Assembly: GCF_003351105.1 (NCBI RefSeq)
Contig: NZ_NKRG01000005.1
Location: forward strand, 124,001 to 188,000
Length of the DNA: 64,000 bases
From: Thermosipho africanus Ob7
GTDB taxonomy: Bacteria; Thermotogota; Thermotogae; Thermotogales; Fervidobacteriaceae
Direction of reading: 5' to 3'
This document shows, one piece after another, positions 8,350-17,290 of this stretch. Under the pieces are notes generated by a model. The model was not told where the DNA came from. It did not search any database and saw only the letters and a list, made by a program, of their open reading frames with translations. Position numbers and translations under genes: made by a program. Every line of letters begins with the position of its first letter. Position 1 is the stretch's first letter.

Positions 8350-9042
8350 TCAATATCTTGTTTTATTATTCTTTATTTCAAACAATATAATTTCATCATT
8401 ATTTTCTATTCTTTTTTTATAATCTTCTAAATATTTTCTTCCTTTTTCAGTTATCTCCCAAACACCTTTTGGTGAATTTGATGATAAAAGTCCCTCATTA
8501 ACAAGTGTATTTCTACACCAACTTGCAGTATCTTTCCAACGTATTTTATGTGGATTAGAAGGGATATTTTCATAATCATATTTATTAAGTTTTCCTTTCA
8601 ATTTCTGCTCAACAATTTTGAGAACTTCTTTTGCCTCTGCCCTTCCACCTAATTCAACTAAGGCTTCAAGTATTGGAATTCTAAATTCTTTCTCAGGTGT
8701 TTTCAAACCTTTTTCTAATTTTACAAATTTCTTCCTAGAAGTAATCTTTGAATTTTTAACCATAAAAATTCTATTCCATTCTTTTTTTAAATCTATATTA
8801 TTAAACATATTATCACATTCTTTTTTTAATTCCTGTAATTTTTCAATAATTGAGATAAATTTTGTTATTCTTTCTTCAATTTTAGTTATTTTATTGAAGT
8901 CATTAGATTTATTTTCAAGCTCAAATTCATGGTTTAATTCATTTATAATATTTTTGATTTCCTCTATTAAAATTTCAAAAAATTCATTAAGTTCTTTTTT
9001 GTTTATCCCATAATAAAACCTCTCTTTTCTTTGTAAAAACAA
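8350..9042 (-). CDS. Mrr_N-type winged-helix protein, last gene of the defence operon
   Basis: A 230-aa protein. Residues about 1-110 are a charged alpha-helical, probably coiled-coil region. Residues about 120-215 (FRIPILEALVELGGRAEAKE ... WCRNTLVNEGLLSSNSPKGV then WEITEKGRKYL) match the N-terminal winged-helix domain of Mrr-type restriction proteins. No nuclease domain follows, so it is more likely a DNA-binding or targeting subunit. The start is uncertain: the longest frame begins at a TTG (9042) with no good ribosome-binding site; AGAGAGG lies further in. It follows the Res gene by 120 bp, a gap holding a remnant of a second Mod gene. Confidence 0.65.
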   Translation of the reverse strand: MFLQRKERFYYGINKKELNEFFEILIEEIKNIINELNHEFELENKSNDFNKITKIEERITKFISIIEKLQELKKECDNMFNNIDLKKEWNRIFMVKNSKITSRKKFVKLEKGLKTPEKEFRIPILEALVELGGRAEAKEVLKIVEQKLKGKLNKYDYENIPSNPHKIRWKDTASWCRNTLVNEGLLSSNSPKGVWEITEKGRKYLEDYKKRIENNDEIILFEIKNNKTRY

Positions 9043-9076
9043 TTAGCATTTAAAATATTAATTGTTGAAAATTTAA

Positions 9077-9135
9077 TTACCACCATATTAGAGGTTTGAC
9101 ATATTCTACTACTATCTTTCGTTTCTCTAGAAGCT
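9077..9135 (-). pseudogene. Fragment of a second mod gene (C-terminal codons only)
   Basis: The minus strand reads LEKRKIVVEYVKPLIWW and then TAA. The intact Mod protein at 12102 ends NIPVEYIKPLIWW. The nucleotide match around ATATGGTGGT is also close. Upstream of these codons the frame is closed. This is the tail of a duplicate mod gene, left by a recombination or deletion between cassettes. Confidence 0.7.
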
Positions 9136-9162
9136 ATAAAATCTTATGTTAAAAATAAAAAT

Positions 9163-12111
9163 CTATAACTCGGTTTCAAATCTTTTAATTAATCTATTTA
9201 CAAATTCATCAACACTTCCTACCCAAAATTCTTGATATTTTTCTGGACTACCAAAATTCTTATTAAATAAATATAAGTCAAAAATAATTTTTAATCCTTC
9301 TTTTTTAAAAACCTTTGGTTTTCCATTCTCGTAAAACAACCTAACAAATCCATCGATTTTTCTATACCCGTCTGCATATTCAGTTGACTTAGGATCAACA
9401 AAAACAACAAAATAATTATTGGCTTTTTTAAACCAAAACACAAAATCAGGATAAAAGTTATGTACAATACCATTGTCATCAGTATAAGGTATAAAAACAC
9501 TATCTATTTTTGGAGTTATTTTACTGAATAACCACCAATCAAAAATTTCAAAATAATTAGATTTTTTCTTTAATTCATTAATAAACTCTATCTCGCTTCT
9601 TTCGTTAAGAATGTTGACCAATAAGTTTTTTACAACTTCTCTATCAAGAGCTTTTATTACAGGAATAAAATAATGCTCTTTAATAAAATCTAATTCTAAT
9701 TCATCTCTATCTTTTCCCGTTATACTTATTCTTTCTTCATCATGTTCACTATAAACCTTTTCTATTGTTTCCCTTACTTTGTTGACTTCCTCTTCTTTTG
9801 GAATTCTTATCTTGATTCCTTTGTAATGAATTATAGGTTCCTCACTTTCTATAACATCAGAAATCGTTTCAATAATAACAAAATTGTTTATATATCTAAT
9901 AATATCTTTTATGCATTCATGCCAACCTAATCGTTTTTTATTATCTCTAATCTTAAAAAAATTATCTTTATTTTTATCTTCAAATATTTCTCTTAGTAAT
10001 TTTATTTTTTCTATTGGTTCATCATCTTTAGTAAAATAGAATAAATATAATAGTTCATCGGAAATGCTTTTAAGTACATTTTTTACATCATTATAATCAA
10101 TAGTATTGATAATATATTTTTGTATGTTTTCATTCTTTAATGCATTGATGTTTATACTTCTTTTTACCTTTCTATAATAAGGAACAAACAACTTATTTCC
10201 ATTAATTCTTTCTATATTTTTCTTTAGTTCAATTTTTACACCAGAATTTTTAATTATTTCTCTCGTGCTTTCAATAATTTGTTTTATTACATTTGCTTTA
10301 GTTCCCCATACAAATAACGTTTCAATTGGCAATATAAAGTTTCTGTATTTACCAAATGTTGGCAATATTCCTAATCTTTTTCTATCACCATTTTTTACAG
10401 GTTGAACTCTTAAACCTCTTCCAATAGATTGCAGAACAAATTTTTTGGCAACTTCACCTGTTCCAATATTAATGAAAACTATAACATTAGGTCTATTTGA
10501 ATCCCAACCTTCATAAAATGCTCTGGACCCTAATAGCATATTTATGTATTCCTTTTCATCTAAATTTGAAAAATAATCTTCATTAACAAAAGTTTCTTGA
10601 ACTCTTAAATTGAATTCATCAACTAGTGATTTAAACAACTTATTAGCATCTCCTACTTTTATTAAAGCAAATGGCTTATCACTTGTCATAAGTTTAAGTG
10701 CTAATTCTTTTTCAGACTTCGATTTAACTATTTCAATTTCACCAGGGGCGTCTGAATTAAATACTTCTTTTAATACATCTAAAGGAGTAATGTTTGATAT
10801 AAAATTTTTGTCAATATTTGCTCCAGAAAAACTTTCATTTTCATCAAATGGATTAATAGGGTTATTAAAACTTTCAATAGCCATTTTAAAAATTTGAGAA
10901 TTCAATATTTTTTCATAACCTTCTATTGATGTAATTTCTTTTATAAGCTTAAATAATAACTTTAAATCAGAATCAATTGTATTAACTGAATTTACAAGAA
11001 ATACTGCTAGTGGTGAATGATATTCCAATTTAAGCTCTTGGTTCTCTCTTAATTCTTTTGATATCTTTTTTAAGTATGTAAGTAAAATTAATGTTTTCAA
11101 AATTATCAAGTATTTTTTATCCTCATCAAAATCTTTAATACTTTTATCTTTTATTTTCAAATTTTCATCAAAAATCCTAATTTCTTTTCCATAACCCTTT
11201 TCAATAAAAGATGATAAGTTGAATTCAAAAATTGTAGTTAAAATGTCTCTTTCGTCTGTAAATGTTGCAGAAAAATTAAATAAAAATCCATTTCTTGATA
11301 AAATAGAAAAATACTGTTGCGATTTACTAGACTCTTTGTCACCTTTGTGAGCCTCATCTAAAATAACATACCAATTTCCACCATTATCATAGTTTTCATA
11401 ATTAATTATTTTATCTTTTTGAACATCTGAAATATTATCTGAACGATAATAAAAAATTGGATATTCAATAAAGTTTTTGTAATTATTCACACTATTAAAA
11501 TCTTTTAACTCATATAATTTTAAAATTTTTCCACTTTGAGATTTATTAAATTCTTCAAAATGAATTTTAAATTGCTTAATTAAATCATCTCTATATGTTA
11601 AAAAAAGGATATTTGTTTTTGGTATTAGACCTCTTTCCATATATGTTATTAAAATATCAATTAGCTTAACTATTACTAATGATTTTCCGCTTCCTGTAGC
11701 CATCCAAAATCCCATTCTGTTAATAAAATTACTATACGGTATCTTATCTCCTTCGTTATAAAAATATCTATTTAGAATTTTCCAGACATCACTTTCAGAA
11801 TTTCTAATATCCATAATAGATGATAAATCTAAATCTACAGAATATTCTTCCAATTCATTCCAAAATCTTTGTTTATTTGCATTTAGAATTTCATAATAAT
11901 AATACAATGCTCGTATAGCATACTTTAATGCTTCAATTTGAAAATCCCATAATTTCTTGGTATCTGAAAATGATACTAAATCTACATTTCTCCAATCATA
12001 TGGCAATTCTTCAAAAATTGGTGCTTTTTCATCTATAAAAGACATTAAAAGAGGATAAATATTTATGTTGCTCGAACTTTTTGTTTTACTCGCCATAGTT
12101 TTCACCACCAT
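9163..12111 (-). CDS. Type III-like restriction endonuclease, Res subunit (helicase-nuclease)
   Basis: A 982-aa SF2 translocase with C-terminal nuclease. Motif I is FWMATGSGKSLVIVKL (residues about 137-152), motif II ILDEAHKG, then SATFTDERD, EGWDSNRPNVIVF (motif V) and QSIGRGLRVQPV (motif VI). The C-terminal PDFVFWFKKAN...FVDPKSTEYAD (about residues 900-925) is a PD-(D/E)xK site as in type III Res subunits. It works with the Mod protein to cleave DNA unmodified at the Mod site (known family role). The start ATG overlaps the end of mod; MASKTK six codons in is an alternative start. Embedded in a tightly overlapping operon. Confidence 0.88.
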   Translation of the reverse strand: MVVKTMASKTKSSSNINIYPLLMSFIDEKAPIFEELPYDWRNVDLVSFSDTKKLWDFQIEALKYAIRALYYYYEILNANKQRFWNELEEYSVDLDLSSIMDIRNSESDVWKILNRYFYNEGDKIPYSNFINRMGFWMATGSGKSLVIVKLIDILITYMERGLIPKTNILFLTYRDDLIKQFKIHFEEFNKSQSGKILKLYELKDFNSVNNYKNFIEYPIFYYRSDNISDVQKDKIINYENYDNGGNWYVILDEAHKGDKESSKSQQYFSILSRNGFLFNFSATFTDERDILTTIFEFNLSSFIEKGYGKEIRIFDENLKIKDKSIKDFDEDKKYLIILKTLILLTYLKKISKELRENQELKLEYHSPLAVFLVNSVNTIDSDLKLLFKLIKEITSIEGYEKILNSQIFKMAIESFNNPINPFDENESFSGANIDKNFISNITPLDVLKEVFNSDAPGEIEIVKSKSEKELALKLMTSDKPFALIKVGDANKLFKSLVDEFNLRVQETFVNEDYFSNLDEKEYINMLLGSRAFYEGWDSNRPNVIVFINIGTGEVAKKFVLQSIGRGLRVQPVKNGDRKRLGILPTFGKYRNFILPIETLFVWGTKANVIKQIIESTREIIKNSGVKIELKKNIERINGNKLFVPYYRKVKRSININALKNENIQKYIINTIDYNDVKNVLKSISDELLYLFYFTKDDEPIEKIKLLREIFEDKNKDNFFKIRDNKKRLGWHECIKDIIRYINNFVIIETISDVIESEEPIIHYKGIKIRIPKEEEVNKVRETIEKVYSEHDEERISITGKDRDELELDFIKEHYFIPVIKALDREVVKNLLVNILNERSEIEFINELKKKSNYFEIFDWWLFSKITPKIDSVFIPYTDDNGIVHNFYPDFVFWFKKANNYFVVFVDPKSTEYADGYRKIDGFVRLFYENGKPKVFKKEGLKIIFDLYLFNKNFGSPEKYQEFWVGSVDEFVNRLIKRFETEL

Positions 12112-14684
12112 ATAAGAGGTTTAATATATTCTACTGGTATATTATCATACCTTATTTCTCCTATGTCTTCTAATTCAAAACTTTCTTTACTTATTTTCTT
12201 TATTTTCTTCCCTAATACATTTGACAATGTCTCTACTATATCTATCTTCTTCTCCGGATAGAGCTTGGACAAATCAACTTTGTATTCATTTCCTTCTCTT
12301 CTCAAAACAGTTTCTACAAACTTTGGTGATCTCATGAATATGTATTCATTGAATACATCTTTTCCTGGTGATGGTTGTAAACTTAAATCACCATGTTCAT
12401 ATTTTGCATTACGTAAGACTTCTTCGTATTGCTCTAGTTCATAATACTTAATAAAAACACCAATTCCGTCAGCGTCAGTTGGTTTTCCATCTTTCCAGTT
12501 GAATGAATATGATACTTTTTTTATTCTTGGAATGATGACTTCATAAAAGTAATCAGCCATTTCTATTAAAATAAACTTTCTTCTACCACCATCTTCTTTG
12601 TTAAGCTTCATTACTGCATGGGCGGTTGTGCCTGAACCAGCGAAGAAGTCTAAAATAATAGCATTTAATGATGCTTTTTGAGTGGAAATATAGACGATCT
12701 TTTTTATCAAGGTTGTAGGTTTTGGATTTGAGTATATAGGTTCCGTGGTTTTCGTAAGAAATAAATTTTTTAATTCACGAATTCCTTCAGTGGTATAAGG
12801 CGTGTCATCCCATATAGTCAACGGGACAATACCTTCTTTCACTTCAGAAATAAATTTTTTAAGAACGGGTTTACCTTTACCAAAATATATTCTGTTATCT
12901 TCTATTAGATATTGTATTCTTTCTTTCGAAGTCATCCAGCATCTTCCTTTAGGAGGCCAATATTCCTTTCCAGTTAAAGGATCTATAATTGGAAAAACAT
13001 ATTGTGGATTATATGTCTTAACAGACAAATCACTTGGAGCCCATGGTCCTCTTGGGTCGTTATCTATATTTTTATATCTTTTATTTTGTTTGTGTGTTCT
13101 TGGCAAAAGTGTAGGATGCCACAAATTTTTACATTTACTATATAATAATATATAGTCGTGATTATCTGATAACCATTTTGCGTCATTCTGTGGCGAAGCT
13201 TTTTTCTTCCAAATTATATTTGATGCAAAATTCTTTTCTTCAAATACTGAGCTCATGAGTTTCTTTAGGTTGGCAACTTCGTTATCGTCAATACTTACAA
13301 AAATCACTCCATCATCTCTCATCAACTCTCTTGCCAAGCTTAACCTATTTTCCATCATAGTTAGCCAAGAAGAATGTTGAAATTTATCTTTATAGACAAA
13401 ATCATCGCTTCCAGTATTATAAGGTGGATCGATATAAATTGTTTGCACTTTCTCTTTGAATTTCGGTAATATCGTGTTTAACGCTTGATAATTCTCACTC
13501 TTTATCAACCATCCATCAAGTTCTTCATCTATATCGTCAAATAATTCCAATATCTCAATCTCTATGTCTTTAAAATATTTCGTATCTATCGGCAAGTATT
13601 TGTATTTCTCATTTATCTTCCCTCTTTGACTAAACAAATTACTTTGTTCTTGTTGATATATTTCTTCTTTTTTGAATCCTTCATCAACTATTCCTAATTC
13701 TTTCCACTCTTCTATTTGTTGTTCTATATTCTCATGGTTTAATATCTTTTCAAGTACTTCATATCCTCCTTCTTTTTCTACTATCCTATCTATTGTTATT
13801 ACATAATTACTGTTAAATACAAATTTCGGTTTGTTCCATATCTTTACCAGTTCGTTCTCAAACTGTGCTATAAATTCTATTATCTTATTCGCTATTTTTT
13901 TGAATACTTGTATCTCTTTTATCCTCTTCATACTCCATACATTTTCTGAATCAAACATGTATTGATATACATACATGTCTAATTGTTCTTTTAAAAATTT
14001 CTCTGCATCTTTGTTTATAAAGTAATCTACTTCACTTTGTTTGTTAAATATCCTTATTGCTTTTTCTACATCTTCTGTTGTTATGTCTTTATATCCTTCT
14101 TTTGCTTGCTTTACTATTTCGTCTATTTTTGTTTTTCTTCCTTTCTCTGAATATATACATCTTAATACTATCTTTTTGTCTTTGTCTATTTCTTTGAATT
14201 CAAACATTATTTCTTTTTTCTCATTTGCTTTTTTATGTTCTAACTCTGACACATCAAAATAAAATTTTATCTCTTCACCATTTATTCCTTTTATCTTTAT
14301 CTCAACACTTTTGTAGTTTTTTTCGGTCTTGACATAGTACAACATATGCGTTTTCCAGAAAAGTATTACATCTTTTTCTGGGTCATATACTCTTTCATAT
14401 ATTCTTTCACTCCATGGTGTATATGTGTAATAAATCGATCCACTTTCTGAAAAATATCTTTTAAAGAATGTGTATAGTTTTTCAAATAACTCTTCTCTGA
14501 AATCTTCTACACCATTAATTTCTAATTCATTATTAATAATCTCTTGTAGTTTGGATTGTACTCTTTTTGTATAATATGTGCTTTTTATCTTCATTAAATT
14601 TACATATCCTGACTTTCCTTCTATCTCTTCTCCTATAAATAAATCATTTAACGCATCATAAAACTCTTTTTCATATCTGTTCAT
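12102..14684 (-). CDS. Type III-like DNA N6-adenine methyltransferase, Mod subunit
   Basis: An 860-aa beta-class methyltransferase. The catalytic motif TIYIDPPYNTGSDDF lies near residue 420 and the AdoMet site ILDFFAGSGTTAHAVMKL near residue 683. The N-terminal 400 residues are unusually long for a Mod protein and are mostly helical and charged; the C-terminus (EYIKPLIWW) is duplicated as a fragment at 9077. Mod recognises the asymmetric site and methylates adenine, and forms the complex with Res (known). It overlaps the preceding gene by 14 bp and the Res gene by 10 bp. Confidence 0.88.
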   Translation of the reverse strand: MNRYEKEFYDALNDLFIGEEIEGKSGYVNLMKIKSTYYTKRVQSKLQEIINNELEINGVEDFREELFEKLYTFFKRYFSESGSIYYTYTPWSERIYERVYDPEKDVILFWKTHMLYYVKTEKNYKSVEIKIKGINGEEIKFYFDVSELEHKKANEKKEIMFEFKEIDKDKKIVLRCIYSEKGRKTKIDEIVKQAKEGYKDITTEDVEKAIRIFNKQSEVDYFINKDAEKFLKEQLDMYVYQYMFDSENVWSMKRIKEIQVFKKIANKIIEFIAQFENELVKIWNKPKFVFNSNYVITIDRIVEKEGGYEVLEKILNHENIEQQIEEWKELGIVDEGFKKEEIYQQEQSNLFSQRGKINEKYKYLPIDTKYFKDIEIEILELFDDIDEELDGWLIKSENYQALNTILPKFKEKVQTIYIDPPYNTGSDDFVYKDKFQHSSWLTMMENRLSLARELMRDDGVIFVSIDDNEVANLKKLMSSVFEEKNFASNIIWKKKASPQNDAKWLSDNHDYILLYSKCKNLWHPTLLPRTHKQNKRYKNIDNDPRGPWAPSDLSVKTYNPQYVFPIIDPLTGKEYWPPKGRCWMTSKERIQYLIEDNRIYFGKGKPVLKKFISEVKEGIVPLTIWDDTPYTTEGIRELKNLFLTKTTEPIYSNPKPTTLIKKIVYISTQKASLNAIILDFFAGSGTTAHAVMKLNKEDGGRRKFILIEMADYFYEVIIPRIKKVSYSFNWKDGKPTDADGIGVFIKYYELEQYEEVLRNAKYEHGDLSLQPSPGKDVFNEYIFMRSPKFVETVLRREGNEYKVDLSKLYPEKKIDIVETLSNVLGKKIKKISKESFELEDIGEIRYDNIPVEYIKPLIWW

Positions 14685-15135
14685 TTTTTTCTTCCTCCTC
14701 TTTTTCTGTAGAAATTCCTAGTGCTTCAATAATTCTTATTACTTCTAATTCTAAGCTTTCAATAAATTCTTCAATGTCACTAGATTCTGTAAAAATATCG
14801 TACAACTTTCTAACTCCTGCATTTGCATATTCTTCGAAAAGTTTATATTTATTAATATTTTCATCTAAATTTTCTTTTTGACTATGATAAATACTATTTA
14901 ATAATATTTTTTGCACTTTATATTCAGATCTTTCAAGAAATTCTACACGTGTTACATCAATAGGACTGTCTTGAATTTTTTCTCTTTTATCATAAAAATA
15001 GCCATATGCACCTGCTAAAAAATACATTTTTGCTTTTGTTATATTTGTTATTTCTTTTAACTTATTCATAATTTCATTCAATTTATTATTATTTTCTTCA
15101 TTTAACCTTAGCAACAACACACTTGATTCCATCAT
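14671..15135 (-). CDS. 154-aa helical protein beside the SMC-like ATPase
   Basis: Opens MMESSVLLLRLNEENNNKLN and includes AKMYFLAGAYGYFYDKRE and YKLFEEYANAGVRKLYDIF; the C-terminus is strongly acidic. No catalytic motif is visible. The pattern KAKMYFLAGAYG followed later by FEEYANAG reminds me of small DndE-like or helper proteins that accompany DndD ATPases, but this is recollection of style and not a firm match. The start overlaps the stop of the ATPase gene by four bases (ATGA type), so it is probably a partner of that ATPase. Confidence 0.5.
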   Translation of the reverse strand: MMESSVLLLRLNEENNNKLNEIMNKLKEITNITKAKMYFLAGAYGYFYDKREKIQDSPIDVTRVEFLERSEYKVQKILLNSIYHSQKENLDENINKYKLFEEYANAGVRKLYDIFTESSDIEEFIESLELEVIRIIEALGISTEKEEEEKNEQI

Positions 15136-16556
15136 ATCACCTCTTTTACATATTTCTCAGCAATTTTTACTTCTGAATTTTCATTCATTTCTAAAATATG
15201 TATTGTTGTTGCAAGTTCATTCAACACTTCAACAGATTGTTGGTATTCTTTATCAGTAATCATAATTATTATTTGTTTTTCTTTGGAAATTTTTGAAAAC
15301 ATTTCAATTAATTTATCATACGTATCACCAGATATATTTGCTAGTGGTCTATCCAGAATAATGGGAGCATTTACTCCTGAAGCTTTATGCATTGCTAGAG
15401 CAAAAGATAACGTTAACACTGATTTTTCTCCCCCAGACAAACGATTTAAAATCATATTTCTATATTTATCATACACATTCAAAGAAAAATTTGGCGAAAA
15501 TTCTACATCGCTAACTAGATCTTTTTTCCACATAAGTTTTCCAAAATATTCCTTTATATATTCTAATATTTCTTTTTTTATCTCATCTCTTCTGTTTGTA
15601 ATTGCATTAATTATTATTTGTTGTAAATCTTCAACAAATTTTATTTTTTCAAAAATTCTATTGGAATCACCAATAGCTAAGTTTTTTAATTCACTTTCTA
15701 TTTCTTTTTCCTCTTTTTCAAAGAATTTAATTTGATTATTAAATTCTCCAATTTTTTGGTTAATTATTTCAATTTGATTTTCAAGTTCTTTTTTTTCATT
15801 ATATAATTTAATAAGTTTTTCAGCATGAATTTCTGAAAGGTTTTTTTCCACACTTTTTAGTTTATTGTTGTATTCTTCTATTTTTGTTAAAACTTCACCT
15901 AATTGGTTGTTCAGATTCTTTCTTTCATTTTCCAATTCTAAAATCTTTTTAGTTAAATCATTATAATCTTTTACACTAATAATAAATTCTTTATCAAGTG
16001 AAAGATATTTTTCTAAAACTTTCCTATGATTTTCGTCTAATTTCTTTTCACATATTGGACATTTATTTTCATTTAAAGCATTTCTTACGATTTCGGTAGG
16101 TAGATAATCATAATTAACTTCAATGTCTTTATTTTCATGATAAACTTTCTCAATAGCTGACCAGCCAAATATTAATGTGCTTAACTCAAAAACAATTTGT
16201 GCTTTCTTTTCTAAAATTTCACGTTTTTTATTTTCAAATTCTTGAATCAAATTTTTTATGCTTTCTAATTGTTTTTTATAAACTTCATATTCTTTTAATT
16301 TTTCTAATTCATGGTTAACATCTTCCAACCTTTTCTTAGTTTTTTCAAGATCTAAGATTTGAGATTGAAGTAATTTTTCTGCTTCTTTTTTGTTATCTTT
16401 TATACGATCTAACTTCTTTTCTAAATCTTTCTTTTTATTAAGATTATTTTCATTTACTTTTATATCTTTCAAATATCTAGATTTAATTTTTTCTAAAGTA
16501 TCTTTAAAACTTTCTAAAATATCAAGTCCCGACATCTTTTTAATCACATAAGATAT
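15132..16556 (-). CDS. DndD/SMC-like ATPase, C-terminal half
   Basis: About 474 aa. Residues up to about 330 are long coiled coils around a zinc-hook-like CPICEKKL motif (from ENKCPICEKKLDENH). They are followed by the ABC signature NRLSGGEKSVLTLSFALAM, Walker B PIILDRPLANI (with D in the usual E region) and a terminal IIIMITDKEY. It lacks a Walker A, which is in the neighbouring reading frame at 16559-17071. The two halves align as one DndD-like protein broken after NYFDEN. The frame's first GTG is at 16547, but the sequence AAGGAG-TAAAA-ATA places an in-frame ATA at 16556 ideally behind a ribosome-binding site, so re-initiation there is possible. Confidence 0.75.
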   Translation of the reverse strand: MSYVIKKMSGLDILESFKDTLEKIKSRYLKDIKVNENNLNKKKDLEKKLDRIKDNKKEAEKLLQSQILDLEKTKKRLEDVNHELEKLKEYEVYKKQLESIKNLIQEFENKKREILEKKAQIVFELSTLIFGWSAIEKVYHENKDIEVNYDYLPTEIVRNALNENKCPICEKKLDENHRKVLEKYLSLDKEFIISVKDYNDLTKKILELENERKNLNNQLGEVLTKIEEYNNKLKSVEKNLSEIHAEKLIKLYNEKKELENQIEIINQKIGEFNNQIKFFEKEEKEIESELKNLAIGDSNRIFEKIKFVEDLQQIIINAITNRRDEIKKEILEYIKEYFGKLMWKKDLVSDVEFSPNFSLNVYDKYRNMILNRLSGGEKSVLTLSFALAMHKASGVNAPIILDRPLANISGDTYDKLIEMFSKISKEKQIIIMITDKEYQQSVEVLNELATTIHILEMNENSEVKIAEKYVKEVI

Positions 16557-16558
16557 TT

Positions 16559-17071
16559 TTACTCCTTATTTTCATCAAAATAATTATCCAACCTTTCTCC
16601 TTTAAAGAAAAATTGATCTCTTAAATCTTCAGGTAAAAGATTTTCAATCTCTTTTTTTGCATCTATATCTTTTAAGATTATTCCCATTTCTTTACTAAAA
16701 GAAAGATGACTTTCATTTAAAGAAATAGCTTTTTTGTCATTTACTTTAAACTTTGATTCTCTTAAGATCAAATAACTTTCTTTTCCATCTGATAAATTCA
16801 AATTAACTCTTACAATATGTTCTCCGTCATCATTTAAACAATTATTATTTAAAACATCAGGATCAGTAGGTTTTGTTATTTTCCCAAAAATTTCTTTCCC
16901 ATATAAACACCAATTAATAGATTCAAGTAAATTACTTTTTCCCACACCCATTTTTGCAACAATTACATGAAAGTCATTATCTTGATTATTATCTTTAGAA
17001 AATTCAATTTTAAAATCTTTAAATTGTTTGAATTTTGATAATTTTATACTCTCAATTCTCAAAACTATCAT
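16559..17071 (-). CDS. DndD/SMC-like ATPase, N-terminal half
   Basis: A 170-aa protein with the N-terminal ATPase lobe: IESIKLSKFKQFKDFKIEF, Walker A VIVAKMGVGKSNLLESINWC (residues about 35-55), and FFFKGERLDNYFDENKE at the end, the FFFdGE motif typical of DndD and related recombination-type ATPases. It stops exactly where the family continues into the first coiled coil. The next frame (15132-16556) supplies the rest. Either a frameshift has split the gene, or the two lobes are made separately and reassemble, as the coupled ribosome-binding site suggests. Overlaps the 67-aa gene by four bases. Confidence 0.75.
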   Translation of the reverse strand: MIVLRIESIKLSKFKQFKDFKIEFSKDNNQDNDFHVIVAKMGVGKSNLLESINWCLYGKEIFGKITKPTDPDVLNNNCLNDDGEHIVRVNLNLSDGKESYLILRESKFKVNDKKAISLNESHLSFSKEMGIILKDIDAKKEIENLLPEDLRDQFFFKGERLDNYFDENKE

Positions 17072-17271
17072 CCCCTATTTTCAAAGTAATTATCAATTAA
17101 TTTTTTAGCATAATCTACAAACTTATTTTCATCACTTTCTGATCTATTAGTATATTCCGAAAAAATTTCCCATAATAGATTAAATACTTTTTCCCCTTCT
17201 TTTTCTCCAAATTTAGAAAATGTCATTTTTTCTAGACTTTCATACAATTTTGGTGCAGAAGATTTAAGCAT
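17068..17271 (-). CDS. 67-aa helical protein in the defence operon
   Basis: The protein MLKSSAPKLYESLEKMTFSK continues with FGEKEGEKVFNLLWEIFSEY and ends KKLIDNYFENRG. The ATG at 17271 is chosen over the longer frame start at 17301 because GGGGGTGGG precedes it at the right distance. It is small, acidic and fully helical in appearance, with no known motif. It sits between the PLD-helicase and the SMC-like ATPase, overlapping the ATPase start, so it is probably a structural or regulatory partner of one of these. Confidence 0.6.
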   Translation of the reverse strand: MLKSSAPKLYESLEKMTFSKFGEKEGEKVFNLLWEIFSEYTNRSESDENKFVDYAKKLIDNYFENRG

Positions 17272-17290
17272 GTTCCCACCCCCTTTTTCT

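Noticed and set aside
15283-15735. A 150-codon plus-strand frame opposite the SMC-like ATPase
   Set aside because: Low-complexity antisense of a coiled-coil gene; AT-rich Lys/Glu/Asn codons often leave the opposite strand open.
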